From Apostichopus japonicus (lineage: Eukaryota; Echinodermata; Holothuroidea; Aspidochirotida; Stichopodidae): 64,000 bases of DNA. Each line of letters starts with the position of its first letter. Position 1 is the first letter of the stretch. Below the pieces are notes generated by a model, which saw nothing but the letters and a program-made list of their open reading frames with translations, searched no databases and had not been told where the DNA came from. The translations under genes were made by a program, and so were the position numbers. Below, piece after piece: positions 13,201 to 22,990 of the stretch. Location: assembly GCF_037975245.1 (NCBI RefSeq), contig NC_092572.1, positions 28,753,989 to 28,817,988 on the forward strand, given 5' to 3'.

Positions 13201-16200
13201 TTAGCAATGCGATTAGATTCCAACTAATTTGACACACATGTATATTATAAGTGCATTTATAATAATTATCATTAGTCCAATACTGTAAGTCAAACACCTG
13301 AGCCATCAAGAAGCGTTTCACTTAACTCTTTCTCACCTCTCCTCACCAATGTCAATCTCGTACTATTTAACATGTCACATTTTTTTCCCTTCCTTTCTTC
13401 ATTTTGTTTAGTATACAATCCTTCCCTGGTACAGTCTACAATCTTAACAAAGTTTAACAAATATTTATCTCAAATGGTTGTTTGGTTCTTTTTCTTCTTT
13501 GCCTCAAAGGTGATGGCCCCTGGGGTAGATCAGACCCTCGGCCTGTCAGAAGGACTCAAACGTCATTTCTACGTACGATTACCACAATCAGCCAGTAACA
13601 GCTTCTCTTCTACGAGTCTAGGATCGTCTATCAGCCTGGAATCTGCGACCACCTTATCACCATCTTCATCTTCATCAGTGGCGAATCTGAGGAGCCCTCG
13701 CTACTCCACGGGTAAGTTGAAGACAAAATTTCTTGGAACAGGTGTCAATGACATGAGAGATGACAGTGGAAAATGAAACTTAACACTTTGGGTTTATTTT
13801 TGGAGTCTTTCAAGACTGTTTTGACTTTTTTGAGGAAATTGTTTGCTATTAAATGATATGTAAGGAATTCTGTTTTGAAATTTGGATTTGAAGAAGAAAA
13901 AGTTACATTGATAGTTGTTACAGCAAGAAGCCATTTTGTGACTACACAAGTTCATCCTGAAAGCAAAGTTGCTTGGTGAAAACAACATTTAGTTTATATT
14001 TTGCTTATATTTACTCTGACGTTTTGTTAGGCTGAGAAGAGAAAAATAAGAACAAAATTCCAACAATTCTGCAACAACTGAAGTTGGAGTGTACCTTGGT
14101 TGTAAGCATTTCACTTACAGTAGGTTGCATCTAAACAAAGAAGATCATAGATTTAGATTTCCTCTGTGAGAGCTCACACTTTTTTTCCCATCTAACATAG
14201 TCTGTTCTGTTGTCTGTTCCGTACGGAACATCTTGCCACCCGAAATATTTACAAAGCTGTAAAATGTTTAAGGTAACATTCACGGTGTCCTTAACTATTA
14301 AACTGTATTGTCATTAACATCGTCTGCTACTGTACATGTACAGGTGTGAGTGCCTCGTCGTCTGAGATTTCTCTGCCATCGCACAGCGCCCTCTGTCAGA
14401 CTAACTGCCTCCTCTTGACGCCCCTCCTGCAGCTGTTGGACGTGTGCGGTCACCGTAAGGGTTACGTGGAGGTGGTGGATTCGTTACTCAGCCACGGCTT
14501 TGAGATTGTCGCTCTTCGGATGTTTTGGCTGACTAAGAGTCAGGCTGACGAGTTCCTCATGATCTATCACAGCGCTAGTCCAAACCTCGTAAGCCAAAAA
14601 AAACAACTTTAGATCAAAAAACAAACAAAAACAGGACTTTGGAATTAGATATAATACATAAAATTAAAACATAATTTTCCTTTACAAGTTTCTGTATAGA
14701 AACTTTTTATTAAAACCTGCATTATTTTTATTAAAACCTGCATTATTAAAACCTGCACAAACAATAATCCTTCAGTTTGCTGTAGATATTGAAACCTTCA
14801 TAGCAGGAAGATTGGATGTCAGGAATGTTGGGAAGATCACAACATTAATCATGCAGTAGCCATTGTCAAGGAGTGTTGCTTCAGTGAATGGCATCATTGC
14901 TATGGGGGGGGAGGGGTTTGCTTCATTGGGACATTGTAGTGAAGGGACCAGACTACAGTAACTTTTAGGAACACATAAGGGGTGATGATGACATCACAAC
15001 CATGCAACATGGTGTTATTGGATGATGCTACTCACTTCTGATGGGAGAGGACTGTATCAATTCTGCTTTGGAAATTGAAATATTTTAAAATGTGGTTTTT
15101 GGTGATGGATGAAGATAATTGCATACCATCGTAGCTGATTAATCTCTGGGTTTTGCATGACCTGTTTTCAAGTTGATAAAAGATTACTTTTGTTGAAATC
15201 AGCAAAATAATGTTTTTAACATACTGTTTATGTGTCAAAGCTGTTTCATGCCTTTCCAACTGTCCATGGATGTGTGTGTAATGAAAGCTCAGGGCTGGTA
15301 TATAAATCACAGACATGTTTCAAACTTTACAAATAATTGTGCCACACAACCTATGGGGAAACAACAGACAAAAATGGTACTTTGGTTTTTTTTATCGATG
15401 GGTATATTTGTTGCATGTCAATGTTCAGTTTCAATTTCCCCAACTTCTCAAAATGAATATTAAATACCTCAAGGAAACTATGCTCACTTTATGCAGTATA
15501 TGTCAGAACTTTGTCTAGTCCTAAACAACTTTGTAAAAGATGTATCTATCATTAAATTGGGACGAAACTTCATTGAATTCAATGTACGGTCTCAGTTTAG
15601 TGTACCACTCACTCATTGTACGTATAAAGTGTGATCTGTTTTATACTCCTTTTTGGATGAGAAGGAAGCTTTGTACAAGGGAAGTATACAAAAGGTAAAG
15701 GAAATTATTTAGTGTTCATTTTTTTAATCCAGCTATTTCTGTATAAATTTCTCTCAGTTATCTCGCAGTTATAAAATACATACCCATCGGCCATTGGCCA
15801 TATCTGTGAATTTGTGTACCAAACAAAATGCCCTTCATATTTCGATAAGCAATCAGTGATATTTGCTATGCTATGTCACGACTATTTTGTTGATAAATTC
15901 GTAGAAATTGAGTGTAAATATGGCACATCTAATAGGCTTGTTTGTATGTATAAGTAAACTTAAGTTACATATTGATAGTGTTTTGCTATCACCTTCTCCG
16001 CTCTTTTCATTTTCAGAGTAAGATGCTGTGTCATGGTCCTTGTATCGCCATGGCCGTTCAGAGAGATAACGCTGTCAACTGCTTTGAAACCTCGCTGGGC
16101 AGGTCAGTCATTTAACTTTGATATGTTTATGCAGTTATTTGGCATCATAAACTGAAGATGAGCGCAGGTAAAGAGAGATTGTGATCATTAATGAGGGACA

Positions 16201-19200
16201 TGTGACGAATAGGCTATGTAGGGATCGCCACCAACTAAGGGCTGTATAGGCTATATAGGGATCGCCACCAACTAAGGGCTGTATAGGCTATATAGGGATC
16301 ACCACCAACTAAGGGCTGTATAGGCTATGTAGGGATCGCCACCAACTAAGGGCTGTATAGGCTATGTAGGGATCGCCACCAACTAAGGGCTGTATAGGCT
16401 ATATAGTGATCACCACCAACTAAGGGCTGTATAGGCTATATAGGGATCATCACCAACTAAGGGCTGTATAGGCTATATAGGGATCATCACCAACTAAGGG
16501 CTGTATAGGCTATATAGGGATCGCCACCAACTAAGGGCTGTATAGGCTATATAGGGATCATCACCAACTAAGGGCTGTATAGGCTATATAGGGATCATCA
16601 CCAACTAAGGGCTGTATAGGCTATATAGGGATCATCACCAACTAAGGGCTGTATAGGCTATATAGGGATCATCACCAACTTAGGGCTGTATAGGCTATGT
16701 AGGGATCATCACCAACTAAGGGCTGTATAGGCTATGTAGGGATCATCACCAGCTAAGGGCTGTATAGGCTATGTAGGGATCGCCACCAACGAAGGGCTGT
16801 ATAGGCTATGTAGGGATCGCCACCAGCTAAGGGCTGTATAGGCTATGTAGGGATCGCCACCAACTAAGGGCTGTATAGGCTATGTAGGGATCATCACCAA
16901 CTAAGGGCTGTATAGGCTATGTAGGGATCATCACCAACTAAGGGCTGTATAGGCTATATAGGGATCATCACCAACTAAGGGCTGTATAGGCTATATAGGG
17001 ATCATCACCAACTAAGGGCTGTATAGGCTATGTAGGGATCATCACCAACTAAGGGCTGTATAGGCTATGTAGGGATCATCACCAACTAAGGGCTGTATAG
17101 GCTATGTAGGGCTCGCCACCAACGAAGGGCTGTATAGGCTATGTAGGGCTCGCCACCAGCTAAGGGCTGTATAGGCTATGTAGGGCTCGCCACCAACTAA
17201 GGGCTGTATAGGCTATCTAGGGCTCGCCACCAGCTAAGGGCTGTATAGGCTATGTAGGGCTCGCCACCAACTAAGGGCTGTATAGGCTATATAGGGCTCG
17301 CCACCAGCTAAGGGCTGTATAGGCTATATAGGGCTCGCCACCAGCTAAGGGCTGTATAGGCTATATAGGGCTCGCCACCAGCTAAGGGCTGTATAGGCTA
17401 TATAGGGATCGCCACCAGCTAAGGGCTGTATATGCTATATAGGGATCGCCACCAACTAAGGGCTGTATAGGCTATAAAGGGATCGCCACCAACTAAGGGC
17501 TGTATAGACTATATAGGGATCGCCACCAACTAAGGGCTGTATAGGCTATATAGGGATCGCCACCAACTAAGGGCTGTATAGGCTATATAGGGATCGCCAC
17601 CAACTAAGGGCTGTATAGGCTATATAGGGATCGCCACCAACTAAGGGCTGTGTAGGCTATATAGCGATCGCCACCAACTAAGGGCTGTGTAGGCTATATA
17701 GGGATCGCCACCAACTAAGGGCTGTGTAGGCTATATAGGGATCGCCACCAACTAAGGGCTGTATAGGCTATATAGGGATCGCCACCAACTAAGGGCTGTA
17801 TAGGCTATATAGGGATCGCCACCAACTAAGGGCTGTATAAGCTATATAGGGATCATCACCAACTAAGGGCTCTATAGGCTATATAGTGATCGCCACCAAC
17901 TAAGGGCTGTATAGACTATATAGGGATCATCACCAACTAAGGGCTGTATAAGCTATATAGGGGATCGCCACCAACTAAGGGCTGTATAGGCTATATAGGG
18001 ATCATCACCAACTAAGGGCTGTATAAGCTATATAGGGATCATCACCAACTAAGGGCTGTATAGACTATAGGGATCGCCACCAACTAAGGGCTGTATAGGC
18101 TATATAGGGATCATCACCAACTAAGGGCTGTATAGGCTATATAGGGATCGCCACCAGCTAAGGGCTGTATCAGCTATATAGGGGATCGCCACCAACGAAG
18201 GGCTGGATAGCTCAGTGTGTTGAGTGCAGGGCTAGTTGTAAAAAAGAAATGAAGCATACATAAAAAAATGGCTATATCTGACCATTTTTGAGGTTTTTCT
18301 AGCATATTTCAGGGATGTTTTGGTTATCTTGAATAAAATGTTCACAAATATGAGAGATTTGTTCTAAGCAGCATTTTTCCTTGTAAATGTGTTTTTTTTT
18401 ACACTAAGCCTATGATTCTGTCTGCCCTCCCCTCTGTGCTTGCCTACATATCATATCACATTATAGGAACCACAAAATGAATGCAAAATTACTAGATATG
18501 CTGAATTGGCTGCAGTTTTTCAAAACATACGATAAACTCTGTGCGATTCTCTGGTTGGAATAATTAATTCTGTGATTATTTCTAAGCCTTGACAGACATC
18601 TGCAATGCAAAGTGATGCCTGTAAATTTGCATAACTTCTTGTTCTAGTATCTTTCAGTACTTGATTTGTAAATTCTGGTAAAATCTATGTTGAAAAACAC
18701 ATCGGTGGTTGACATTTCTTCTACAAAGGACAAATCTTGGGGGGGGGGGGGGATCTGAAGAAGCTTGTTGTGTTTTACTAGATGAAGATCCGTGTTCCCT
18801 CCCTGCACCCCAACCCTTCACCCCAACCTTGGGAATAAGTTAGTTTTCAAAGTTTGCAACAAGCAATACTTTGTCTCTAATAAACTATTCTGGATCTTGT
18901 GAGCTTTGCATGTATGTATAGCAATCTGGATATTTTCGTCTAATTTTGCTCGGAGAATATGTAATATTTAGTATTTAATATTTGCTGAGTCATTAGCCTG
19001 ATTGCTTAATATTTATGTTAACTTCAACTCAACTATGCACATTTCTTAAGCCCCAGTAACATCTGCTGTGATAGGAGTGTTGGCCTAGGTAACACATTCA
19101 TATGTCAAAGAAGAAAAAAATGGAAGGGGGAAGGATGGATGGATGAACTTTGTGACAAGAAAGTGCAGCCATGCTCTGGAGTCAACTATTGTCTTCAATA

Positions 19201-20498
19201 CTAACAGCATAAACCGTCAATGCACTTTGTGTCTTTTGGTGATATACGAACATTTTGTCGCAAGCTCACAGAGTGTCCTTTTAACTCAATTGATTTGTAC
19301 TCCATGTGATCTGTGAGGTCTAATTATTCTTGATCTTTTTTTAGGTTAACTATTTTTTTTTTTTAGTTCTTTAAGGTTTCAGAATGCTTCCAGCAAAATC
19401 TAGTAATTCATTTAAGTCAGCATTACAATTGAATGTCAAGTGTGACTTTAATCGATTATTTGAATTATGCCAAAAAAAGTTTGGCTGTATTTATTTAAAA
19501 GTACTTTTCAGTATGTTTATGCCTCTTTTGGAATTTGATGAAATTATTATGTTTTATTAGATGAGGAGAGAGCTCAACCGATGCATGAGCTTTCTAAGAT
19601 CTCATCGGGAACATTTAGTAAGGATTTTTACTCATTCTGGAACTATATGAACTTAAATTTGAACAGAGATTCTCAAATGTGGTAAGGTCTAGACGATGGA
19701 AAAGTGCAAAGAAGTTTATGGCTAGAATGGCAATCCATTTAGTGACCTCTAGGGTACAAGCCTAGACTTTAAACTTTATCAGTGGGCTTGAAATAAAGTA
19801 GGTTTATAATTTGTTTTGGTTTTCCCCTATTTTCAGCACCATGGAAAATGATTCCATCATAACCAAATATGGAAGTAATATCTTAAGAGGCAAAGATACC
19901 GATTCCGTAAGTTATCATTTTGTTAAGTCTTCTAAATTTTATTTTTCTACTATTTCTATTTTTTTTTTTTTTTTGACACTTAATACATTCTTTTGTTTCG
20001 GGGTTGGGATGGCATCGGGCAGAATATTGATATTAGTATATGTAAAAGAACAACTGCCACATACTCTATGCATAGGGCATTACTTTACGATGCACAGGTG
20101 TATTTGCAGGAGTACAGCTTCTACATGAACTAAGTATGCATGTGTGTAATACAGCACAGTACCATGCACAGGTTAGTGGATTAGTGCATCTGACTCTTGT
20201 GTTTGGTAGGTACGATGATCAATGCACAAAGTTCAACAAGGCATACATGTATTTTTGTGGACAGTTGCAGTTATTAGCTTGTACTTTGGATAGAGGGTGG
20301 GGATGGGGGGGGGTGACCTTTAAGCTATATAGAACTTGGTTTTGTTTCTTTAATCATTTTGAGAAACTTGACACTTTTCATCTGTTTTGTTTTGTTGTTT
20401 AGGCAAAGAAGTACTTGACTTTCTTCTTTGATGAGTTGATGCCTCACAGCCAGGGGTACATCTTACAAGAGCCTGCTGCCTCTTTGCCCAATTGTTAA
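2909..20498 (+). CDS. Multi-exon gene: protein with four NDK-like domains (3' 13 exons)
   Basis: Thirteen exons joined by GT-AG introns with matching phases give 1249 residues ending in TAA at 20496-20498. Numbering below counts from the codon at 2909. Four nucleoside diphosphate kinase (NDK/NME) folds are recognisable by the motif order IKP...GP.NP...HGS. They lie at about 225-385, 520-800, 865-1015 and 1095-1245. The catalytic His position reads Tyr365, Met774, His985 and Arg1212, so only the third domain could be catalytic. That domain also keeps the IKP lysine (Lys875), but its ENP replaces the usual TNP. Domain one is followed by a Lys-rich linker (about 405-432). Tandem NDK domains are known in ciliary NME8/NME9-type proteins, but those are shorter and carry a thioredoxin domain, which I do not see. 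A ciliary or scaffold role is inference. The N-terminus and first exon are unresolved. Confidence 0.85.
4232..4900. repeat. Degenerate ~36-bp tandem repeat in intron 1
   Basis: Repeated motifs such as gtggttaagaacaa...accttaaatata and, further on, ctttgtttaagaacata...ctaaaatatggtg recur about every 35-40 bp. They look like two related sub-families of one diverged array that fills most of the 4207-5324 intron. Confidence 0.78.
5325..5497 (+). CDS. Exon 2 of NDK-repeat gene
   Basis: Acceptor ttctacag ends at 5324 and donor g|gtaagt starts at 5498. Its first base completes the Lys codon from the previous exon, and it leaves phase 1. It encodes 57 further residues, including ASTLGDVFLTIAPVVPP and a VCHNRGFLICGVRRMRL segment. 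That segment resembles the strand 1/helix and 'GF.I.G.RRM' part of an NDK fold (compare KGFKLVALKM in NDKs). Confidence 0.85.
6187..6408 (+). CDS. Exon 3 of NDK-repeat gene
   Basis: Acceptor ttattcag ends at 6186 and donor ag|gttagt starts at 6409. It enters and leaves in phase 1. It encodes a Ser/Thr/Pro-rich stretch followed by TVLLLRKENALHHSSSLQEM and then LMVTLSMK, with no stop in the frame. The LLLRKENA segment resembles the ALRGxNAV strand of the neighbouring NDK-like domains. Confidence 0.83.
6813..6887 (+). CDS. Exon 4 of NDK-repeat gene (short exon)
   Basis: This 75-nt exon is bounded by acceptor ttctcaaaaag (branch-like ctaac upstream) and donor tga|gtacgt. It encodes GYHQVKLKVAYLMVPNFSEY followed by MCLAL. 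Entry and exit are both phase 1, and it links exons 3 and 5 without a stop. The open frame continues to 6949 before another GT, but that donor would give the wrong phase and a stop in exon 5, so the shorter form is chosen. Confidence 0.72.
7103..7374 (+). CDS. Exon 5 of NDK-repeat gene
   Basis: Acceptor gtcccacag ends at 7102 and donor act|gtgagt starts at 7375. It enters in phase 1 and leaves in phase 0. It encodes ILSAIKEDCGAQMTSDLCFH and a later LEQIVVIAFTGAETFKDVGD segment, which resembles an NDK 'VxALxGxNAV' strand with the following helix. Confidence 0.87.
7375..9727. other. Intron 5, no feature seen
   Basis: 2.35-kb intron between phase-0 exons. It contains C-runs and G-rich patches (8162-8175, 9060-9120) but no recognised element. 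Confidence 0.7.
9728..10277 (+). CDS. Exon 6 of NDK-repeat gene, second NDK-like domain
   Basis: Acceptor cctgtacag ends at 9727 and donor cag|gtacaa starts at 10278. It enters in phase 0 and leaves in phase 1. GLKLIPSLSMAQAKELTP and the later ASIQYLSSRPSLVCILRG match the GLKMI...Y..L..RPF...V.Y..SGP layout of NDK enzymes. The HGSDS site is replaced by VMSSSPEIA, with Met774 at the catalytic position. A basic GGRKKAKGGNQKSSKG linker leads to the third domain. Confidence 0.88.
10481..10846 (+). CDS. Exon 7 of NDK-repeat gene, third NDK domain with catalytic-type His
   Basis: Acceptor attttcacag ends at 10480 and donor tg|gtgagt starts at 10847. It is phase 1 at both ends. TTVLLIKPFAVQRHLSKIFK corresponds to the NDK signature T..(I/M)IKPDGVQR, including the substrate lysine. 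LGPENPVEAKRKNQF then YWRGLYGSDLVNNGLHG corresponds to LG.TNP...(R)GD....GRN.IHGSD. His985 (codon 10843-10845) is the expected phospho-His. The Thr of TNP is replaced by Glu. Confidence 0.9.
11177..12027. repeat. Diverged tandem duplication (~0.45 kb units) in intron 7
   Basis: Unit one (about 11177-11620) and unit two (about 11650-12027) share, in the same order, ccattgactta, actaaatca, actagctaaac/cc, atca(c)ggatagct, gtcacttgtaaaca and ttgatatagactct...agtatgccac. The copies are clearly diverged. They could be a duplicated dispersed repeat. Confidence 0.75.
12661..12755 (+). CDS. Exon 8 of NDK-repeat gene
   Basis: Acceptor tttattatag ends at 12660 and donor caa|gtgagt starts at 12756. It enters in phase 1, completing the Gly codon after the catalytic His, and leaves in phase 0. 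GSESYASAVEEIKLLFPDG is the standard C-terminal helix of an NDK domain (GSDS..SA..EI..WF). Confidence 0.88.
12756..13509. other. Intron 8, no feature seen
   Basis: 754-nt intron with a C-rich patch near 13110-13150 and a strong polypyrimidine tract at its 3' end. Nothing else is recognised. Confidence 0.7.
13510..13711 (+). CDS. Exon 9 of NDK-repeat gene, Ser-rich linker
   Basis: Acceptor cctcaaag ends at 13509 and donor cgg|gtaagt starts at 13712. It enters in phase 0 and leaves in phase 1. It encodes VMAPGVDQTLGLSEGLKRHF and then a Ser/Thr-rich low-complexity linker to the fourth domain. The acceptor tract (ttctttttcttctttgcc) is strong. Confidence 0.83.
14344..14588 (+). CDS. Exon 10 of NDK-repeat gene, start of fourth NDK-like domain
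   Basis: Acceptor catgtacag ends at 14343 and donor ctc|gtaagc starts at 14589. It enters in phase 1 and leaves in phase 0. CLLLTPLLQLL stands where IIKPDGVQ is expected, so the substrate lysine is missing. VVDSLLSHGFEIVALRMFWL is a clear NDK helix-strand pair. Confidence 0.88.
14589..16016. other. Intron 10
   Basis: 1.43-kb AT-rich intron. A small triplicated attaaaacctgc motif lies at about 14710-14757. Nothing else is recognised. Confidence 0.7.
16017..16102 (+). CDS. Exon 11 of NDK-repeat gene
   Basis: Acceptor cattttcag ends at 16016 and donor ag|gtcagt starts at 16103. It enters in phase 0 and leaves in phase 2. It encodes SKMLCHGPCIAMAVQRDNAV then NCFETSLGR, matching the GPVVAMVW.G.NAV segment of NDKs. 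The 37-bp satellite begins about 100 nt downstream, inside the next intron. Confidence 0.85.
16209..18200. repeat. 37-bp satellite array, about 54 units, in intron 11
   Basis: Head-to-tail units of 37 bp that read, on the + strand, AACTAAGGGCTGTATAGGCT then ATATAGGGATCGCCACC. Variants differ mainly in gatCGCC, gatCATC and gCTCGCC, and these cluster in blocks. The array starts about 100 nt after exon 11 and ends against a tRNA-like A-box sequence. Units are contiguous, with no unique spacers, so it is not a CRISPR array. Confidence 0.97.
18201..18243 (+). pseudogene. tRNA-like 5' fragment at the satellite edge
   Basis: GGCTGGATAGCTCAGTGTGT carries a pol III A-box-like core (TAGCTCAGTG) and is followed by gcagggctagttgtaaa, an anticodon-arm-like stretch. 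It joins directly to the last satellite unit. It corresponds to the first half of the minus-strand pseudo-tRNA at 59206-59277, with the T-arm half not recognisable here. Confidence 0.6.
18244..19836. other. Remainder of intron 11
   Basis: AT-rich sequence with a poly-G run at about 18739-18751. No supported feature before the acceptor at 19836. Confidence 0.65.
19837..19906 (+). CDS. Exon 12 of NDK-repeat gene
   Basis: Acceptor tattttcag ends at 19836 and donor tcc|gtaagt starts at 19907. It enters in phase 2 and leaves in phase 0. It encodes TMENDSIITKYGSNILRGKD followed by TDS. NILRGKDTDS stands for the NIIHGSDS site, so Arg1212 replaces the catalytic His. The long, satellite-bearing intron precedes it. 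Confidence 0.82.
20403..20498 (+). CDS. Last coding exon (13) of NDK-repeat gene with stop
   Basis: Acceptor ttgttgtttag ends at 20402. It encodes AKKYLTFFFDELMPHSQGYI and 11 more residues before TAA at 20496-20498. AKKYLTFFFDEL is the NDK C-terminal helix. The total exon length of 3750 nt closes the frame exactly. Confidence 0.83.
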   Translation, partial: AKKYLTFFFDELMPHSQGYILQEPAASLPNC

Positions 20499-21327
20499 CC
20501 ATAGCCAGAGGTACATCCTCAAAGATGTTGTCACCGTGAGCAGAAAGGCTGCGTCTTGGCTCATCCTGCAAGAGGCTGCTTCTTTAACCGTAGCGCTGAC
20601 ATTGGGTAGCATCGCTCTTGAGGTTGCCTCTTTGGACCAGTTGATACCAACCTCTTCCCACTCCCCCCCCCCCTTAAAATCTCCCCTGCTCCCTTCTCCA
20701 TTAAGGCCTACAGGATAAGTGTGTACATATGATACATAAATGGGGTTCAGTGTAAAATTGTTACAATGTTTCACCTATCATTTACACATTTTTCCATTAA
20801 ATCAAACGGGTTGTTCTCAATATGGTTGACAAATTACTTAAATATAATTAAATTTATTCAGATATCTGAAAAAGTCTGCAAGATTTAAGAAAGTACAGTA
20901 GCTATTTATTCAAATTATGCACTTCTTGTTCCAGGATATGCAAATACCAGCCTTGATTTACACTTCCATCCAAAATGCATATTTTCACCTTGAAAGGAAA
21001 GTTGAAAAATAAAGCCTTTATGATTAAATATTGTTTCTGCTTTGTGACATTCTATATTTTATTTTGAAAATTCAACATTCTTTAGAATTTTGAGATATAG
21101 CTATTGCCAGCAATTGAACTGTTTTTATTCAAAATTGATGCATTTCTTTTATTGTCTTCTTTATTTTATGAAGATAAGCTTTGATTTGATTCCATCCATC
21201 CATAAACCTCTTTATTTTTTGTAAAATAGCTGGATATATTTAATATATTATTTATGTAGTTGTTGTATAGTTAAATACTGTACATACCAAATGCACAAGA
21301 TATTATACCAGTTCATATCAGTCTGGC
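20499..21327. other. 3' UTR and downstream flank of the NDK-repeat gene
   Basis: After the stop the sequence repeats a diverged piece of the last exon (gccaggggtacatctta at about 20450, gccagaggtacatcctca at about 20504). AT-rich flank follows. Confidence 0.5.
21008..21013 (+). promoter_or_regulatory. Candidate poly(A) signal of the NDK-repeat gene
   Basis: An AATAAA hexamer lies about 510 nt after the stop codon, in AT-rich sequence without other coding signs. AATAAA is common in AT-rich DNA, so this is a plausible 3' end only. Confidence 0.35.
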
Positions 21328-21331
21328 TTAA

Positions 21332-21668
21332 AGGCATTGAAGACTCGCCCCAAACCGTGTGCGGCCATCTGAAAAAGTTAACTTTCTGTTGCTTACAAGT
21401 GACGTTTTGTTTGTGTCGCAACAAAATGCAGACAGGTGGAGCCTGGACCTGAGATGTCCATCGCTATATTGTTTGTATACTGTGCTGTGGGTATTGACCG
21501 CAGCTGTATGTGCTGACTGTACACTAGTGTCTAATTACCGATTGTAGCAAGCTGTGTGTGTATTATCTGGGATTGATGGTGGTGTCTAACACTTCTGTTA
21601 CACCTCATTTGAAACTAGGTCAAATGAATGGCATCAGATGTTTCTTTTTGCGCGAGTCTTCACACCCT
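21332..21668 (+). mobile_element. TTAA-flanked MITE, copy 1 (piggyBac-like)
   Basis: The element starts AGGCATTGAAGACTCGCCCC. Its right end, read in reverse, is AGGGTGTGAAGACTCGCGC, giving imperfect terminal inverted repeats. TTAA lies at both edges (21328-21331 and 21669-21672), the target typical of piggyBac-type transposons. It has no transposase, so it is non-autonomous. Related copies lie at 22637 (reverse) and 60103 (same orientation). Confidence 0.8.
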
Positions 21669-21672
21669 TTAA

Positions 21673-22632
21673 ATTAGAGGGTTCATCCTGAGTAAAATGC
21701 ATGTCCATGAAGAAAGCATTTCCTTCACAAATATCCTCCACAAACAAGAACATTTTCCATGGATATTTTCAAAAATATGTGTAATGCAGCACCTCATTGT
21801 TCATTATAACTTTCTGCTAGATTTATTATGATATGATATGATAATATTATATAATATTATACGATTACATGAAATGATAAAATGATAATAGGCAGCGACT
21901 GGTTGGATTTTCAATGTAGCATTTCTATTCTCCCAAAGACAACATTTAGGAATCAAGAATATTCACCTTTTGCTTAGAACAGTTTGGTAAACATGAACAT
22001 TTTAATAGGAAACTATACACTTTTTTGCACTAGACTGGTGGTTAAAGCTGTCAATATGCTACCATTTGGTATGTAGCCCAGCCCTTTAGAATCCAAAATT
22101 GCAGTGTCCCACTTTTCAACCAAAGAAATATGGTAACCTACTTTAGTTACGACCATGAGTAGAATTGGATGGTAACTAATGGTGTTAAATCAAATCTACA
22201 GTATGAAAATGTTTCCTGACAGAAAATGAGGGCAGTATTGAAGAACTAAGCATGCTGTGAGTCTCCAGATGTGTGACCTGATTAATTCACTTTGGCTTTG
22301 AGTACAACGTTTCTGTATGCTGTCATGTTGGATGAATCTAACTGTTGTAGTAATTACAGACTTTGCGATCCATGTTATAGTCGTTGCCGACTTTACCATC
22401 CCAGTCCTCAGCACAATTTTTCAAGGTCGGTAGGAGTGACTCCATAGTTTTCCCTTTTGGGAAACCAAAATTGAAAGCAAGTGCTGTTTATATTATGTCC
22501 CTTGGGTGATGGCTAAATTTGATGTAATATTGCCCAGGCCTTGAAATTTGGGCTATTAACTGCTTAAATGCCAGTGGATTTGGCTGTTTGCCAGTAGAAA
22601 AGGAAAGGCTCTTGCATAAGAACATAAAGAGC
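21673..22632. other. Non-coding spacer between two MITE copies
   Basis: AT-rich sequence with an atgatatgata/atattat simple patch near 21825-21880. No gene is seen. Confidence 0.6.
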
Positions 22633-22636
22633 TTAA

Positions 22637-22986
22637 AGGGGGTGAAGACTCGCGCACAAAGAAAGGTCTCATGCTGGTAATCTGACCTAGTTTCAAATGA
22701 GGTATAACAGAAGTGTTAGACAACACCATCGATCCCAGCCTAAATACACACACAGCTTGCTACCGTCGCTAATTAGACACTAGTGTAGAGTTAATACATA
22801 CAGCCACGGTCAATACCCACAACACGGTGTACATAGCAGCCATTGACATCTCAGGTCTAGATAACAAGGTATCACATTTCATTACTGTCTGCATTTTGTA
22901 GCGACAAGAAGAAAATTTCACTTGCAAGTAACGGAAAGGTAACTTTTCAGAGCGCGGCACGCGGTTTGGGGCGAGTCTTCAATGCC
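22637..22986 (-). mobile_element. TTAA-flanked MITE, copy 2 (inverted)
   Basis: Same family as copy 1 in opposite orientation. The right edge reads gcgagtcttcaatgcct before TTAA at 22987-22990. The left edge reads aggggGTGAAGACTCGCGC after TTAA at 22633-22636. The interior shares ccacggtcaatacccacaac and gacatctcaggtc with the reverse of copy 1. Confidence 0.8.
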
Positions 22987-22990
22987 TTAA

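Noticed and set aside
16209-18200. CRISPR-like regular array
   Set aside because: The 37-bp units are contiguous without unique spacers, and the array lies in an intron of an animal-type gene.
20536-20718. Open frame just after the NDK gene stop codon
   Set aside because: It lies in the 3' UTR, lacks a splice context and looks like a diverged duplication of the last exon region.
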